A stretch of DNA of 32,482 nucleotides from Syntrophobacterales bacterium (lineage in GTDB: Bacteria; Desulfobacterota; Syntrophorhabdia; Syntrophorhabdales; Syntrophorhabdaceae): NCBI GenBank assembly GCA_031274925.1, contig JAISPL010000018.1, positions 1-32,482 of the forward strand, given 5' to 3'. Under the pieces are notes generated by a model, which saw only the letters and a program-made list of their open reading frames with translations, was not told where the DNA came from and did no database searches. Below, piece after piece: positions 1-8,198 of this stretch. Made by a program: the position numbers and the translations under genes. Position 1 is the stretch's first letter, and each line of letters begins with the position of its first letter.

Positions 1-134
1 TTTGCAGCCTCTTCTATATGTATGTCCTTCCTTCCGATATTCTACTACTCTCTTTCTATATTTTATATCATATCCCATTCTTTTACTTTACAAGATGATT
101 AGACCTTTGGGAAGTGGGGTGGGTATATTTGTAT

Positions 135-156
135 TCACGCTATAATTATAGCGTGA
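135..156. repeat. Perfect 22-bp palindrome (operator-like)
   Basis: The arms TCACGC (135-140) and GCGTGA (151-156) flank a self-complementary TATAATTATA core, so all 22 bases form a perfect dyad. Both strands therefore read CACGCTATAAT, with a -10-like hexamer. A perfect palindrome with no loop is more typical of a dimeric regulator site than of a terminator. No regulator gene lies next to it in the window, so the partner is unknown. Confidence 0.6.
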
Positions 157-229
157 TGAATACCACTCCTTATCTATCCCCATTCTGCTAAATCTCTATG
201 CTCTTTTTGGCTCTTCCCTCCCCACGCTA

Positions 230-248
230 CACGCTATAATCTCGCGTG
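230..248. repeat. Imperfect dyad related to the 135-156 palindrome
   Basis: CACGCTATAAT at 230-240 repeats the left half of the 135-156 palindrome exactly. The right half keeps only GCGTG (244-248), so the outer 5 bp on each side are symmetric and the core is not. The two sites are about 95 bp apart centre to centre. They could be strong and weak sites of one DNA-binding protein, or remnants of a short repeat; the sequence alone does not decide. Confidence 0.45.
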
Positions 249-391
249 AGCTTAGGATGATACCTGTCAGGAACGGAGATCCTTGTGTGGAATATAATTT
301 GCTACATCACTGGTAATATAATCTGGCGCTGATACCGAGTGTTCTCATCTTATCCACAGGAGTCAGGGGATTGTTAGGGTGGGGAGGAGTG

Positions 392-448
392 ATGCATATG
401 ACAAAGGCGGTGGGAATTGACACTGCTTTCAGGCAGGGACCGTTCTAA
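392..448 (+). other. 18-codon frame behind a strong Shine-Dalgarno-like run
   Basis: The run GGGGAGGAG (381-389) precedes ATG at 392 by 2 nt and ATG at 398 by 8 nt. The frame reads MHMTKAVGIDTAFRQGPF and then TAA (446-448). The spacing to the second ATG is ideal for ribosome binding. I do not recognise the peptide. It may be a leader peptide, the broken 5' end of a lost gene, or chance. Confidence 0.2.
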
Positions 449-541
449 CAAGAAACAAAAGTACTCGCACACTGCCCGGGCACGGAGAGATGATCACGGA
501 GGGTTGAGATGGGAAAACGCAAGGGGATTGCTCGCAAAGAG

Positions 542-781
542 CTATGTACGGAGCCTGATGAATATTGTACGATATCGCTCCCTGTCTATGTCAAAACAGG
601 CCGTGCAACTCTGCCCCCCACAGCAGGCCGCGTCGGCTATTTCCTCCTTCGAAGGCAGAGGCTCAAGAAGAACTTCAAACCCGAGAGACTCGTACAGTTC
701 GGCCATCTCAGTCAGGCGAGGTTCCATAGAGACAAATTTTTTCTCCCAACCGACGCTTACAAGTTCTTCTTCTTTGGTCAT
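542..781 (-). CDS. Small cysteine-containing conserved-type protein, unknown function
   Basis: This is a 79-residue soluble protein with no signal peptide or membrane segment. The N-terminal half carries the pattern VGWEKKFV...EPRLTE (residues 10-25), then GFEVLLEPLP (34-43). The C-terminal half has four cysteines as CC-x4-C-x2-C (Cys53, 54, 59, 62), followed by FDIDRERYRTIFIR. The cysteine spacing suggests metal or redox chemistry, but this is inference. The ATG lies 2 nt after the stop of the UDP-glucuronate decarboxylase gene, with GGAATAGAG just upstream, so the two are probably translated from one message. I do not recognise a named family. An antisense plus-strand frame covers the same bases but has no protein-like features, so the minus-strand reading is preferred. 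Confidence 0.7.
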   Translation of the reverse strand: MTKEEELVSVGWEKKFVSMEPRLTEMAELYESLGFEVLLEPLPSKEEIADAACCGGQSCTACFDIDRERYRTIFIRLRT

Positions 782-783
782 CT

Positions 784-1815
784 CTATTCCAGCTGCGACT
801 TAAAATATTCTATAGTCCTTTTCAGGCCGTCGTCAAGGGCAACGCGAGGCCACCATTCAAATCGTTGCTTCGCCTTTTCAATATCGGGACATCTCTTCTT
901 GGGGTCATCCTCCGGAAGGTCTTTAAAGACTATTCTCGATCCCGATCCGGTCATTTTGATTACTTTTTCCGCAACAGTCAGGATGGAAACCTCTTCAGGG
1001 TTTCCAAGGTTGACAGGACCGTGAAACCCTGACAGTCGTTCCTTCATATAATCGTTGTCCCTGGCCGGTCCTCCATCGGTCTCATAATCCATCATCCTGA
1101 TCATGCCATCAATCATGTCGTCAATGTAGCAGAAGGACCTTGTCTGACTGCCTTCGCCGTAGATTGTGATAGGTTTGTTCCGGAGGGCCTGCTCAATGAA
1201 ATTACTGACCACACGACCGTCATCGGATCGCATCCTAGGGCCGTAGGTGTTGAATATGCGAATAACCTTTATATCGACTTTGTTTTGTCTCATATAGTCG
1301 AAGAAAAGCGTTTCCGCTACCCTCTTGCCTTCATCATAGCAGCTTCGTCTTCCTACTGGGTTTACATGACCCCAATACTCTTCCCTCTGAGGATGGACTT
1401 CCGGATCACCGTACACTTCGCTGGTGGAAGCCTGCAGTACTCTTGCGTTCACTCTCTTTGCAAGGCCAAGTACGTTGAGGGCCCCCAGAACGTTCACTTT
1501 CGTCGTCTTCACCGGGTTATACTGGTAATGGATCGGACTCGCCGGGCAGGCGAGATTAAATATCCAGTCCACTTCCACAAGAAAGGGTTCTGTGATGTCT
1601 CGTCTTATCAATTCGAACCGTGGATTGGAAAGAAGATGAGATATATTTTTTTTCTTCCCTGTGAAATAATTGTCGAGACAGAGAACCTCGTGTCCGTCCC
1701 TCAAAAGTCTTTCAGAGAGGTGGGAACCGATAAATCCCGCACCGCCAGTCACAAGAATCCGCTTAGGGATATTGTATGTTCTATATCTGTAAGTTCTCTC
1801 GTCCATTCGTTTCAC
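784..1815 (-). CDS. uxs: UDP-glucuronate decarboxylase (UDP-xylose synthase), extended SDR family
   Basis: Converts UDP-glucuronate to UDP-xylose with bound NAD+ in the cytoplasm, supplying surface-polysaccharide synthesis. The 343-residue protein shows the Rossmann glycine motif TGGAGFIG (23-30), NYFTG (49-53), ACPASP (89-94), TSEVYGDP (131-138) and RSCYDEGKR with catalytic Tyr160 and Lys164. TSEVYG and [18 protein letters not shown] are characteristic of UXS rather than of other dTDP- or UDP-sugar epimerases. It lies 57 nt downstream of ugd, the enzyme that makes its substrate. The longest frame starts with GTG at 1815; an ATG three codons later (1806) is equally plausible because neither has a strong ribosome-binding site. 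The function is firm; the exact start is not. Confidence 0.93.
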   Translation of the reverse strand: MKRMDERTYRYRTYNIPKRILVTGGAGFIGSHLSERLLRDGHEVLCLDNYFTGKKKNISHLLSNPRFELIRRDITEPFLVEVDWIFNLACPASPIHYQYNPVKTTKVNVLGALNVLGLAKRVNARVLQASTSEVYGDPEVHPQREEYWGHVNPVGRRSCYDEGKRVAETLFFDYMRQNKVDIKVIRIFNTYGPRMRSDDGRVVSNFIEQALRNKPITIYGEGSQTRSFCYIDDMIDGMIRMMDYETDGGPARDNDYMKERLSGFHGPVNLGNPEEVSILTVAEKVIKMTGSGSRIVFKDLPEDDPKKRCPDIEKAKQRFEWWPRVALDDGLKRTIEYFKSQLE

Positions 1816-1872
1816 TCAAGTGGGTTATTTTCCATGCAACCATCCCGGCATCCGTCGTCGCAGGAGCATATC

Positions 1873-3210
1873 TCAATTCCTCTTGTCTGTCGGTCTTCCT
1901 ATACATTCATAATAAAAACCCATCTCTGCCATTATTGCAGGGTTATACTGGTTTCTTCCGTCAAAAATTACGGGCTTCTTCATGAGTCCTTTCATCCTGT
2001 CAAAATCAGGTTCCCTGAATGAGAGCCATTCCGTAATAAGGATCAGGGCATCCACATCCTTAAGAGCATCATACTGGTTATTTTCGAATTTGATATTTTT
2101 ATTGCTTTCAAATACTTTCTCGGCTACTTCCATCGCCTTGGGATCGTGCAAATGGCAAAATGCGCCTCTCATTGTGAGCTCGTTGACGATATATGTCGCG
2201 GGAGCCTCCCTCATATCATCCGTATTCGGCTTAAAGGCAAGCCCCCATATGCCAAACTTCTTCCCCTTTATATCCCCTCCGAAGTACGACAGCACCTTCT
2301 CGGCAAACGCAACCCGCTGAGAAGCGTTCACCTTCATTACTCGGTCCAGTATGGAAGCATCACACCCATATTCCTGACTGGTCCGTATCAATGCCCTTAC
2401 ATCCTTCGGGAAGCAGGAGCCGCCAAATCCAACGCCAGGGAAAAGGAACTTGGGTCCTATTCTCGAATCGCTTCCCATCCCTCTCATCACCATCATCACG
2501 TCAGCCCCTACTTTCTCACACAAATTTGCAATCTCGTTCATGAAAGAGATCCTGGTGGCAAGCATGGAATTGGCCGCATACTTCGTCATCTCGCTTGATC
2601 TTATATCCATGGCAAGAAAGGGCGCACCCGTGCGGGTAAAGGGCGAATAAAGTTCCTTCAATGTCTCCCCTACCCTGCCATGCTCCACTCCCACAACGAC
2701 CCTTTCCGGCTTCATACAATCATCTACCGCCACGCCTTCTTTCAAAAACTCGGGGTTTGATGCCACGTCGAACGAGACATCGGCCCCTCTCTTTTCCAAC
2801 TCTTTCTTGATCGCTCCTTTGACCTTTTCACAGGTTCCAACAGGTACCGTAGATTTGACAACAACAATTCTATATTTATCGATTACTCTGCCCACATCCT
2901 CGGCCACGCTCATCACATACTGGAGGTCCGCAGACCCATCTTCGTCCTGAGGCGTGTTGACGCTGATAAAAATAACGAGCCCGTGATCAACCGTCTCTTT
3001 GATATCTGTCGTAAACCGGAGTCTTCCCTGCTCCATATTGTTTTTTACCAATTCCTCCAAGTGAGGCTCGTAGATAGGTATAATCCCTTTCTTCAGGTTT
3101 TCTATCTTTGCCTGATCAATGTCCATGCAGATCACGTCATTACCTGTCTCCGCAAAGCATGTCCCGGTTACGAGACCGACGTAACCAACGCCAACAACTG
3201 ATATACGCAT
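1873..3210 (-). CDS. ugd: UDP-glucose 6-dehydrogenase
   Basis: Oxidises UDP-glucose to UDP-glucuronate with two NAD+. The 445-residue length is normal. The N-terminal NAD-binding domain begins VVGVGYVGLVTG (5-16), the second strand ends with the NAD-binding acid in DIDQAKI, and the KSTVPVGT motif sits at 119-126. The catalytic loop GFGGSCFPKD (261-270) holds nucleophile Cys266. The C-terminal UDP-binding domain includes GLAFKPNTDDMREAP. The ATG at 3210 has a GGAGG box just upstream on the minus strand. It is the first gene of a three-gene minus-strand unit with the decarboxylase and the small cysteine protein. The order substrate producer then consumer supports a UDP-xylose branch. Confidence 0.96.
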   Translation of the reverse strand: MRISVVGVGYVGLVTGTCFAETGNDVICMDIDQAKIENLKKGIIPIYEPHLEELVKNNMEQGRLRFTTDIKETVDHGLVIFISVNTPQDEDGSADLQYVMSVAEDVGRVIDKYRIVVVKSTVPVGTCEKVKGAIKKELEKRGADVSFDVASNPEFLKEGVAVDDCMKPERVVVGVEHGRVGETLKELYSPFTRTGAPFLAMDIRSSEMTKYAANSMLATRISFMNEIANLCEKVGADVMMVMRGMGSDSRIGPKFLFPGVGFGGSCFPKDVRALIRTSQEYGCDASILDRVMKVNASQRVAFAEKVLSYFGGDIKGKKFGIWGLAFKPNTDDMREAPATYIVNELTMRGAFCHLHDPKAMEVAEKVFESNKNIKFENNQYDALKDVDALILITEWLSFREPDFDRMKGLMKKPVIFDGRNQYNPAIMAEMGFYYECIGRPTDKRN

Positions 3211-3364
3211 AAAGCCTCCGTATTTTTTATTTCATTTTTACCTTCAAAATAGTAGGAAAGTCAATTAAAGATTATATGTGAAACAGCATCATGACTCGCC
3301 CCCCCCCAAAAAAGCCAGTTCAAACCTGAAAACCGCAAAAAAACCAACGTTCTCTGTTAATGAA

Positions 3365-3453
3365 CCTCCCCGTCGCAAGCGACGAGGTGTCCCGGGGTTT
3401 ACGACTGACTATTAGACAAGTGCCTCAAGGGACGGGGAATTCGACCCGTAGAG
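3365..3453. repeat. REP-like composite hairpin element
   Basis: Two stems are visible. The first pairs CGTCGC (3371-3376) with GCGACG (3379-3384), backed by CCT (3365-3367) with AGG (3385-3387). The second pairs ACGGG (3432-3436) with CCCGT (3445-3449) around the 8-nt loop GAATTCGA. A GTCCC (3389-3393)/GGGAC (3429-3433) pairing could bridge the two, though it competes for two bases of the second stem. The G+C-rich, structured composition differs from the A+T-rich flanks. Such paired hairpins resemble REP/BIME elements mobilised by IS200-like TnpA(REP) transposases. That identity is inference; no transposase is in the window. Confidence 0.45.
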
Positions 3454-3454
3454 A

Positions 3455-3483
3455 TTAACATATTGAAAAAAAGTCCATATTAT
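3455..3483 (+). promoter_or_regulatory. Sigma-70-type promoter for the rimP-nusA-infB operon
   Basis: The -35 box TTAACA (3455-3460) and -10 box TATTAT (3478-3483) each match the consensus at 5 of 6 positions and are separated by exactly 17 nt. Transcription would start near 3490, giving a leader of about 48 nt that contains the hairpin at 3501-3519 before the rimP start at 3538. The -35 box directly abuts the end of the REP-like element, so that element may have shaped the promoter. Confidence 0.55.
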
Positions 3484-3500
3484 GTTAAAAATACAAATGT

Positions 3501-3528
3501 TAGTGGGCTCGACCCGCTATTTTAGTTT
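3501..3528 (+). terminator. Terminator-like hairpin in the rimP leader (possible attenuator)
   Basis: Seven base pairs (3501-3507 with 3513-3519, including one G-U) close a 5-nt loop CTCGA. The stem is followed by the T-rich run ATTTTAGTTTAG. The stem lies between the predicted promoter and the rimP ribosome-binding site (AGAGG, 3529-3533). Leader hairpins with a T-rich tail are known upstream of several rimP-nusA operons and fit feedback by NusA on its own operon. Here the T-tract is broken, so partial rather than complete termination is more likely. Confidence 0.45.
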
Positions 3529-3537
3529 AGAGGCTAA

Positions 3538-4002
3538 ATGATATCCGAGAATGAGATCGTAAAAAAAATTGAGAGCGTACTTAATCCCATCCTTGGCGAG
3601 GAGTCGATTGAGCTGGTGGATCTTGAGTTCATGCCTTTCGGGAAGAGATGGATGCTTCGCATATTCATTGATAAAGAAGGAGGCGTTACAATAGCGGATT
3701 GTGAAACGGTGAACCGTGAACTGGGCAGAATTCTGGATGTGGAGGATTTCATTGACCACCCGTATACATTGGAAGTCTCCTCCCCTGGTCTCACCCGGTC
3801 GTTGAAGAAACGTACGGACTTTTTGAGATATAGAGGTAAGCTCTGCAAAATAACAACAAAAGAGCGCATTGACAACAAAACCGAGTTCAGGGGAAAGATT
3901 GTCGATATTACAGACGATAAAGTTGAGATTAAAGGAAAAATAGATGTATTTACAATCCCGATATGTGCTATAAAAAAGGCAAACTTAGAATTTGAATTAT
4001 AA
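3538..4002 (+). CDS. rimP: Ribosome maturation factor RimP
   Basis: Needed for maturation of the 30S subunit. At 154 residues it has the family's usual length. The N-terminal alpha/beta domain shows IELVDLEF, WMLRIFIDKEGGVTIADCE and the hallmark LEVSSPGLTRSLKK (about 78-91). The C-terminal SH3-like domain follows (KITTKE, FRGKIVDI, KGKIDVFTIP). The ATG at 3538 follows an AGAGG box at 4 nt spacing. It is the first gene of the operon and is 9 nt ahead of nusA, the standard arrangement. Expression is probably set by the promoter and hairpin just upstream. Confidence 0.96.
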   Translation: MISENEIVKKIESVLNPILGEESIELVDLEFMPFGKRWMLRIFIDKEGGVTIADCETVNRELGRILDVEDFIDHPYTLEVSSPGLTRSLKKRTDFLRYRGKLCKITTKERIDNKTEFRGKIVDITDDKVEIKGKIDVFTIPICAIKKANLEFEL

Positions 4003-4011
4003 GAGGTATTC

Positions 4012-5307
4012 ATGTATTTTGATTTGAATTACGTTATTGAACAGGTAGGCAAGGAAAAAGGCATACCAAAGGAAACGTTGATTGCTGCCCTAGAAGAGGC
4101 GATACTCTCCGCATCCAAGAAAAAATATGGCAGCCATCTCGACTTAGAGGCAAAATACAACGAAGAACTGGGCGAGATAGAGGTGTTCCAGTTTAAAAAA
4201 GTGGTGGAAGAAGTAAATGAACCAGATGTGGAGGTTTCCATTGAGGAGGCAAGAACGCACGACCCTGAATGCGAGATCGACGACAGCATAGGCGTTAAGA
4301 TGGATACTTCGTCTCTGGGGAGAATTGCAGCCCAGACAGCAAAGCAGGTAATTGTCCAAAAGGTGAGAAACGCGGAAAGCGATGTTATATATAATGAATA
4401 CAAAGGTAAGAAAGGTGAGATAGCAGCAGGCGTCATTCAGCGGGCAGAAAAGAACCACTACGTGGTTAACCTCGGGAAGACCGAAGCGATCCTTCTCGCA
4501 AAGGAAGTGATACCAGGCGAAGGTTTCCGTCAAAGAGACCGGATCAAGGCGGTTATCCTAGACGTCGAAAAAACCCCTAAGGGCTGTACAATACTTCTGT
4601 CACGGACTCATCCAGGCTTTCTCATCAAACTCTTTGAACTGGAAGTTCCCGAGATTCAGGAAGGTATAATAAAAATCATCGGGGCTGCACGGGAACCGGG
4701 AGAACGGGCAAAAATATCAGTCTACAGCGAGGATCCAGACATAGATCCCATTGGCGCCTGCGTGGGTGTGAAGGGGTCAAGGGTCCAAGCAGTTGTCCAG
4801 GAACTGAGAGGAGAGAAAATTGATATCATACCCTGGAGTAAAGATCCAGCCAAATTCGTCTGCAATACCCTGGCGCCGGCTAGAGTTTCCAAGGTCTATA
4901 TCAACGAAGAGGAACATTCTATGGAAATCATAGTGAATGATGACCAGCTTTCTCTTGCCATAGGCAAGAAAGGTCAAAATGTACGACTTGCGTCGAGACT
5001 GACCGGCTGGAAGATAGACATAAACAGTGAGTCTGAAGTAGAGATTACGTCGCGGAAAGTAATCGACGACCTCATGGATAAGCTCAAGATTAGTGAAATC
5101 CTCGCCAGGATCCTCCATGATGAATATCTGAGAGACGCCCAGGACCTTGCAAAACTTACATCTGAAGAATTGAACAAGATCACCAGCATTTCCATAGAAG
5201 ATTGCAGAAGAATCATCGAACAAGCCAAACAGATCAAGGAAAAAGAAACATCGGAAAAAACAGAGGAACGACAGGAAGAGGCTGCGGCCGGGAATCTGCA
5301 ATCGTAA
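4012..5307 (+). CDS. nusA: Transcription termination/antitermination factor NusA
   Basis: Binds RNA polymerase and nascent RNA, modulating pausing, termination and antitermination. The 431-residue protein has the N-terminal polymerase-binding domain (about 1-125), an S1 domain (HYVVNLGKTEAIL), and two KH domains with IGACVGVKGSRVQ and LAIGKKGQNVRLASRLTGW. A single helix-hairpin-helix-like region follows (SEILARILHDEYL ... LTSEELNKITSIS), ending in a charged tail. It lacks the second acidic repeat of the E. coli protein, as in most non-gamma bacteria. The ATG at 4012 has an AGAGG box. No ylxR gene lies between nusA and infB, where many bacteria keep one. Confidence 0.97.
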   Translation: MYFDLNYVIEQVGKEKGIPKETLIAALEEAILSASKKKYGSHLDLEAKYNEELGEIEVFQFKKVVEEVNEPDVEVSIEEARTHDPECEIDDSIGVKMDTSSLGRIAAQTAKQVIVQKVRNAESDVIYNEYKGKKGEIAAGVIQRAEKNHYVVNLGKTEAILLAKEVIPGEGFRQRDRIKAVILDVEKTPKGCTILLSRTHPGFLIKLFELEVPEIQEGIIKIIGAAREPGERAKISVYSEDPDIDPIGACVGVKGSRVQAVVQELRGEKIDIIPWSKDPAKFVCNTLAPARVSKVYINEEEHSMEIIVNDDQLSLAIGKKGQNVRLASRLTGWKIDINSESEVEITSRKVIDDLMDKLKISEILARILHDEYLRDAQDLAKLTSEELNKITSISIEDCRRIIEQAKQIKEKETSEKTEERQEEAAAGNLQS

Positions 5308-5348
5308 GAACAATAAAAGCAAGCACAGAAGTCAGGAAGGATTAGAGC

Positions 5349-7898
5349 ATGACAAAAATAAAAATCACCACCTTCACCGATAAGATAAGCGACGATGAAA
5401 TTCTGTCGAAATTGAAGGGTATCGGTGTAAAGATAAAGGATAAGTCAAGGGAGGAAACGCCTCACGAAGAAGAAAAAGAAAGGATAGCGCCCGCAGGAGA
5501 AACCCTCGTAGAGAAACGCGTGGCTTCCACGATTATACGCAGAAGGGTTCAACCTCCTCCTGAAAAAGAGAAAACAGAGACCATTAGACAACAGACGGTC
5601 CCCGAAGAACCTCCAAAAGCCCCGCGTCCAGAAAAAATTGCTATAAAGTATAAAGAACCAACACCAACAGAACCAGTGGTGGCGGAAGCTCCGGTTCCAC
5701 GGGAAGCCAAAGCGGAGGTCCCGGAAACTGTCGAAAAATCATTGGAGATGGAGCCTCCCGAAAATAAAGAGCCGCCAGTAGAAGAACTGTCCAAGGGGGA
5801 AGTAGAGCGGATCGGACAAGAAAAGGAAAAAGAGATTACCAAGGTACTTGAAGAGGCTTACAAACAGGATCTTGAGAAAGAAGTCACTCTTACCGATGAA
5901 ACAGAAGAAGAACGGAAGAAGAAAAAGACTGAAAAGCTTCTGAAAAAGATAGAAGAACAGGAATTTGAGGAGACCAAGGTAAAGAAAAAAGGCCTTCTCA
6001 AAAGAAAGGTCGTCATAAAAGAAGAAGATCTCTATACATTCAAGAGAGGGAAAGGAAGGTCCACTCCCAACCGAAAAGGACGAACACTGGATGAGAGGAG
6101 GGAAGAAGACCGAAGAGAGGCGAGACCTGCCAAAAAATCGATCAAGGTAGGCGACGAGATACAGGTAAGCGAGCTTGCAAAAAGGATGGGCATCAAGGCG
6201 CAGGATATCGTTACAAAACTTCTGCCTCTCGGAATAATTGTTCCTATAAATCAGAGCATAGATTATGATACGGCATACTTAGTAGCGAGTGAATTGGGCT
6301 TCGACGTGGAAAAGATAGTTTCAATTGAAGAAGAATTTCTTGCTCTTGAGGAAGAGCAAAAAGAAAGTAGCAGCCGGAATCTGAAGCCAAGGTCGCCCGT
6401 AGTGACGATTATGGGCCATGTCGACCACGGCAAGACACTTCTCCTCGACACAATCCGCCATTCAAATGTTGCGGAGAAGGAGGCGGGAGGGATCACCCAA
6501 CATATCGGAGCATATGTGGTGAATGTGGACGGAAAGGAGATTGTTTTTGTAGATACGCCAGGCCACGAGGCGTTTACCGCGATGCGGGCGAGAGGGGCGA
6601 AAGTCACCGACATCGTCGTTCTTGTTGTTGCATCTGACGATGGCGTAATGCCTCAAACGGTAGAAGCCATAAACCATGCCAAAGCCGCTAATGTACCTAT
6701 TATTGTGGCCATCAATAAGATAGACAAGCAAAACGCAAACCCTGACAAAGTCTTGACGGAACTGAGCGAGTACGGATTGGTTCCCGAGGAATGGGGCGGA
6801 ACAACTCTGTTCGCGAAGATTTCCGCCAAAAAAAATATGGGTATAAAAGAGCTTCTCGAATTGATTACTCTCCAAGCTGAAATGCTTGAGCTGAAAGCGG
6901 ACCCAGATCAGTTGGCCAAGGCCATTATCGTAGAATCGGAACTTGACAAAGGACAGGGTCCTGTGGGCACCGTCATCATTCAGGAAGGAACCCTGAAAAT
7001 AGGAGATCCCTTCATAGCTGGGAGCATGTTCGGAAGAGTTCGGGCTATGATAGATGATAAAGGGAAAAGGATCCAGAAGGCGCCGCCGTCCACGCCGGTG
7101 CTTGTAGTAGGATTTCAGGATGTCCCTCACGGGGGAGACCGGTTCATCGTTACCACAGAAGAAAGGTATGCAAGGGAGCTATCAAAGTATCGCCAGGAGA
7201 AACTTAGGGAAAAAGAGATAATGAAGAGTTCCCGAACCACCCTTGAGGATCTTTATTCGAAGATGCATGAAACAGGGAGAGTCACTCTCAATGTAATTGT
7301 AAAAGGCGATGTGAGAGGGACTATCGACGCCATAATTGAAGCCCTGAAAAAACTTTCCAACGAACAGGTAGAAATTCAGATAATTCACAGCGGTGTCGGC
7401 GCCATCACGGAAACGGATGTGAACCTGGCTATGGCGTCAGGTGCCATTATAATCGGCTTCAATACAAAGCCGATCGGCAAGGCACAGGCGCTCGCGGAAC
7501 ATGAAAAAATAGATATCAGAACATATTCCATCATATATGAACTGATTGACGAGATCAAAAAAGCCATGGAAGGAATGCTTGCCCCGAAGATCGTCGAGAC
7601 CGAGATCGGAAAGGCCGAAGTACGGAAAGTGTTCTCCGTATCTAAGATAGGCACGATCGCCGGATGTTACATGACCGAAGGGAAAGCGACCAGAAATGCT
7701 GTGGTAAAGGTAATGAGAACCAGCAATGAGGTATTCTCCGGTAAACTTGCCTCTCTGAAACGATTCAAAGATGATGTGAAAGAGGTTCAGACAGGATACG
7801 AGTGTGGAGTATCAATAGAAAGCTTCAACGATATCAAAGAAGGGGACATCTTGGTCTTCTCCATACAAGAAAAAGAGAAGCAGACCCTCGACGGTTAA
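5349..7898 (+). CDS. infB: Translation initiation factor IF-2
   Basis: GTPase that places fMet-tRNA on the 30S subunit and promotes subunit joining. The 849-residue protein has an IF2_N-like module at about 1-30, a long low-complexity Lys/Glu/Pro linker (about 35-260) and a second IF2_N module ([21 protein letters not shown] region, from 271). The GTPase domain has G1 GHVDHGKT (356-363), G2 [10 protein letters not shown] (379-388), G3 DTPGH (402-406), G4 NKID (456-459) and G5 SAK (492-494). Beta-barrel and C-terminal fMet-tRNA-binding domains complete it. The ATG at 5349 is 41 nt after nusA. All G motifs are intact, so it should be active. Confidence 0.98.
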   Translation: MTKIKITTFTDKISDDEILSKLKGIGVKIKDKSREETPHEEEKERIAPAGETLVEKRVASTIIRRRVQPPPEKEKTETIRQQTVPEEPPKAPRPEKIAIKYKEPTPTEPVVAEAPVPREAKAEVPETVEKSLEMEPPENKEPPVEELSKGEVERIGQEKEKEITKVLEEAYKQDLEKEVTLTDETEEERKKKKTEKLLKKIEEQEFEETKVKKKGLLKRKVVIKEEDLYTFKRGKGRSTPNRKGRTLDERREEDRREARPAKKSIKVGDEIQVSELAKRMGIKAQDIVTKLLPLGIIVPINQSIDYDTAYLVASELGFDVEKIVSIEEEFLALEEEQKESSSRNLKPRSPVVTIMGHVDHGKTLLLDTIRHSNVAEKEAGGITQHIGAYVVNVDGKEIVFVDTPGHEAFTAMRARGAKVTDIVVLVVASDDGVMPQTVEAINHAKAANVPIIVAINKIDKQNANPDKVLTELSEYGLVPEEWGGTTLFAKISAKKNMGIKELLELITLQAEMLELKADPDQLAKAIIVESELDKGQGPVGTVIIQEGTLKIGDPFIAGSMFGRVRAMIDDKGKRIQKAPPSTPVLVVGFQDVPHGGDRFIVTTEERYARELSKYRQEKLREKEIMKSSRTTLEDLYSKMHETGRVTLNVIVKGDVRGTIDAIIEALKKLSNEQVEIQIIHSGVGAITETDVNLAMASGAIIIGFNTKPIGKAQALAEHEKIDIRTYSIIYELIDEIKKAMEGMLAPKIVETEIGKAEVRKVFSVSKIGTIAGCYMTEGKATRNAVVKVMRTSNEVFSGKLASLKRFKDDVKEVQTGYECGVSIESFNDIKEGDILVFSIQEKEKQTLDG

Positions 7899-7903
7899 GA
7901 AGT

Positions 7904-8191
7904 ATGATTGTCGGTGTTTCAACTATAGAGATATTCTTTTCCGAGAACCAGTCTCTGAAAGACAAACGGCAAGTTACAAGAAAGATAGTGGGGAAGATAA
8001 GAACGAGGTTCAACATATCCGTCATGGAGGTGGAGCAGACAAACCTCTGGCAGAGGGCGCATATTGGTTTCGCTTTAGTAGACGTGAAGAAAGATCATGT
8101 GGATGCGGCGATCGAAAATGTCCACAGGTATGTGGAGTCTCTTTATATCGGCAAGATCATAGACACCAAGACAGAGATCATGGTTATGTGA
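7904..8191 (+). CDS. DUF503 family protein (YlxP-like)
   Basis: This 95-residue protein begins MIVGVSTIEIFF and carries SLKDKRQVTRKIVGKI, a typical DUF503 pattern. The remainder includes VEQTNLWQRAHIGFALV and a C-terminal helix. It sits between infB and rbfA with 5 and 7 nt gaps, exactly where YlxP-type genes are found in many Gram-positive and deltaproteobacterial operons. A role linked to ribosome assembly has been proposed for the family on the basis of this position; the biochemical function is not settled. I chose the ATG at 7904 because longer in-frame extensions run back into infB and read as shadow sequence. Confidence 0.88.
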   Translation: MIVGVSTIEIFFSENQSLKDKRQVTRKIVGKIRTRFNISVMEVEQTNLWQRAHIGFALVDVKKDHVDAAIENVHRYVESLYIGKIIDTKTEIMVM

Positions 8192-8198
8192 GCAAAAA

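Larger units (their letters stand above)
1..541. other. Gene-poor left end with palindromic sites
   Basis: No convincing protein gene is visible. The two plus-strand frames that run out of this stretch (from 417 and from 509) continue antisense across the small minus-strand gene at 542-781 and look like shadows. The stretch does hold a perfect 22-bp palindrome (135-156), a related imperfect dyad (230-248), two TATAAT-containing repeats at 291-298 and 314-322 without matching -35 boxes, and a strong ribosome-binding-site-like run (381-389) in front of an 18-codon frame (392-448). No terminator was found for the minus-strand unit ending at 542. Confidence 0.6.
3211..3537. other. Divergent intergenic region between ugd and rimP
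   Basis: This 327-bp stretch separates the minus-strand sugar-nucleotide genes from the plus-strand translation operon and codes for no protein I can support. From left to right it holds an A+T-rich leader for ugd, a C9-A6 homopolymer junction (3299-3313), a REP-like hairpin element (3365-3453), a sigma-70-type promoter pointing to rimP (3455-3483) and the rimP leader hairpin (3501-3519). On the minus strand a TATAAT lies near 3271-3276, but no matching -35 box was found, so the ugd promoter is not assigned. Confidence 0.7.

Noticed and set aside
291-322. Two TATAAT sequences as promoters
   Set aside because: Neither has a -35-like hexamer at 16-18 nt nor an extended -10 TG, and no gene follows.
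509-1024. Plus-strand frame with a GGAGGG-like box before ATG at 509
   Set aside because: It runs antisense across the small cysteine protein and the end of the decarboxylase gene; only its first 11 codons are in non-coding DNA and the rest shows no family pattern.
1285-2022. Long plus-strand open frame (about 245 codons) opposite ugd and the decarboxylase gene
   Set aside because: It lies antisense to two genes with full sets of catalytic motifs and its translation shows no domain-like pattern.
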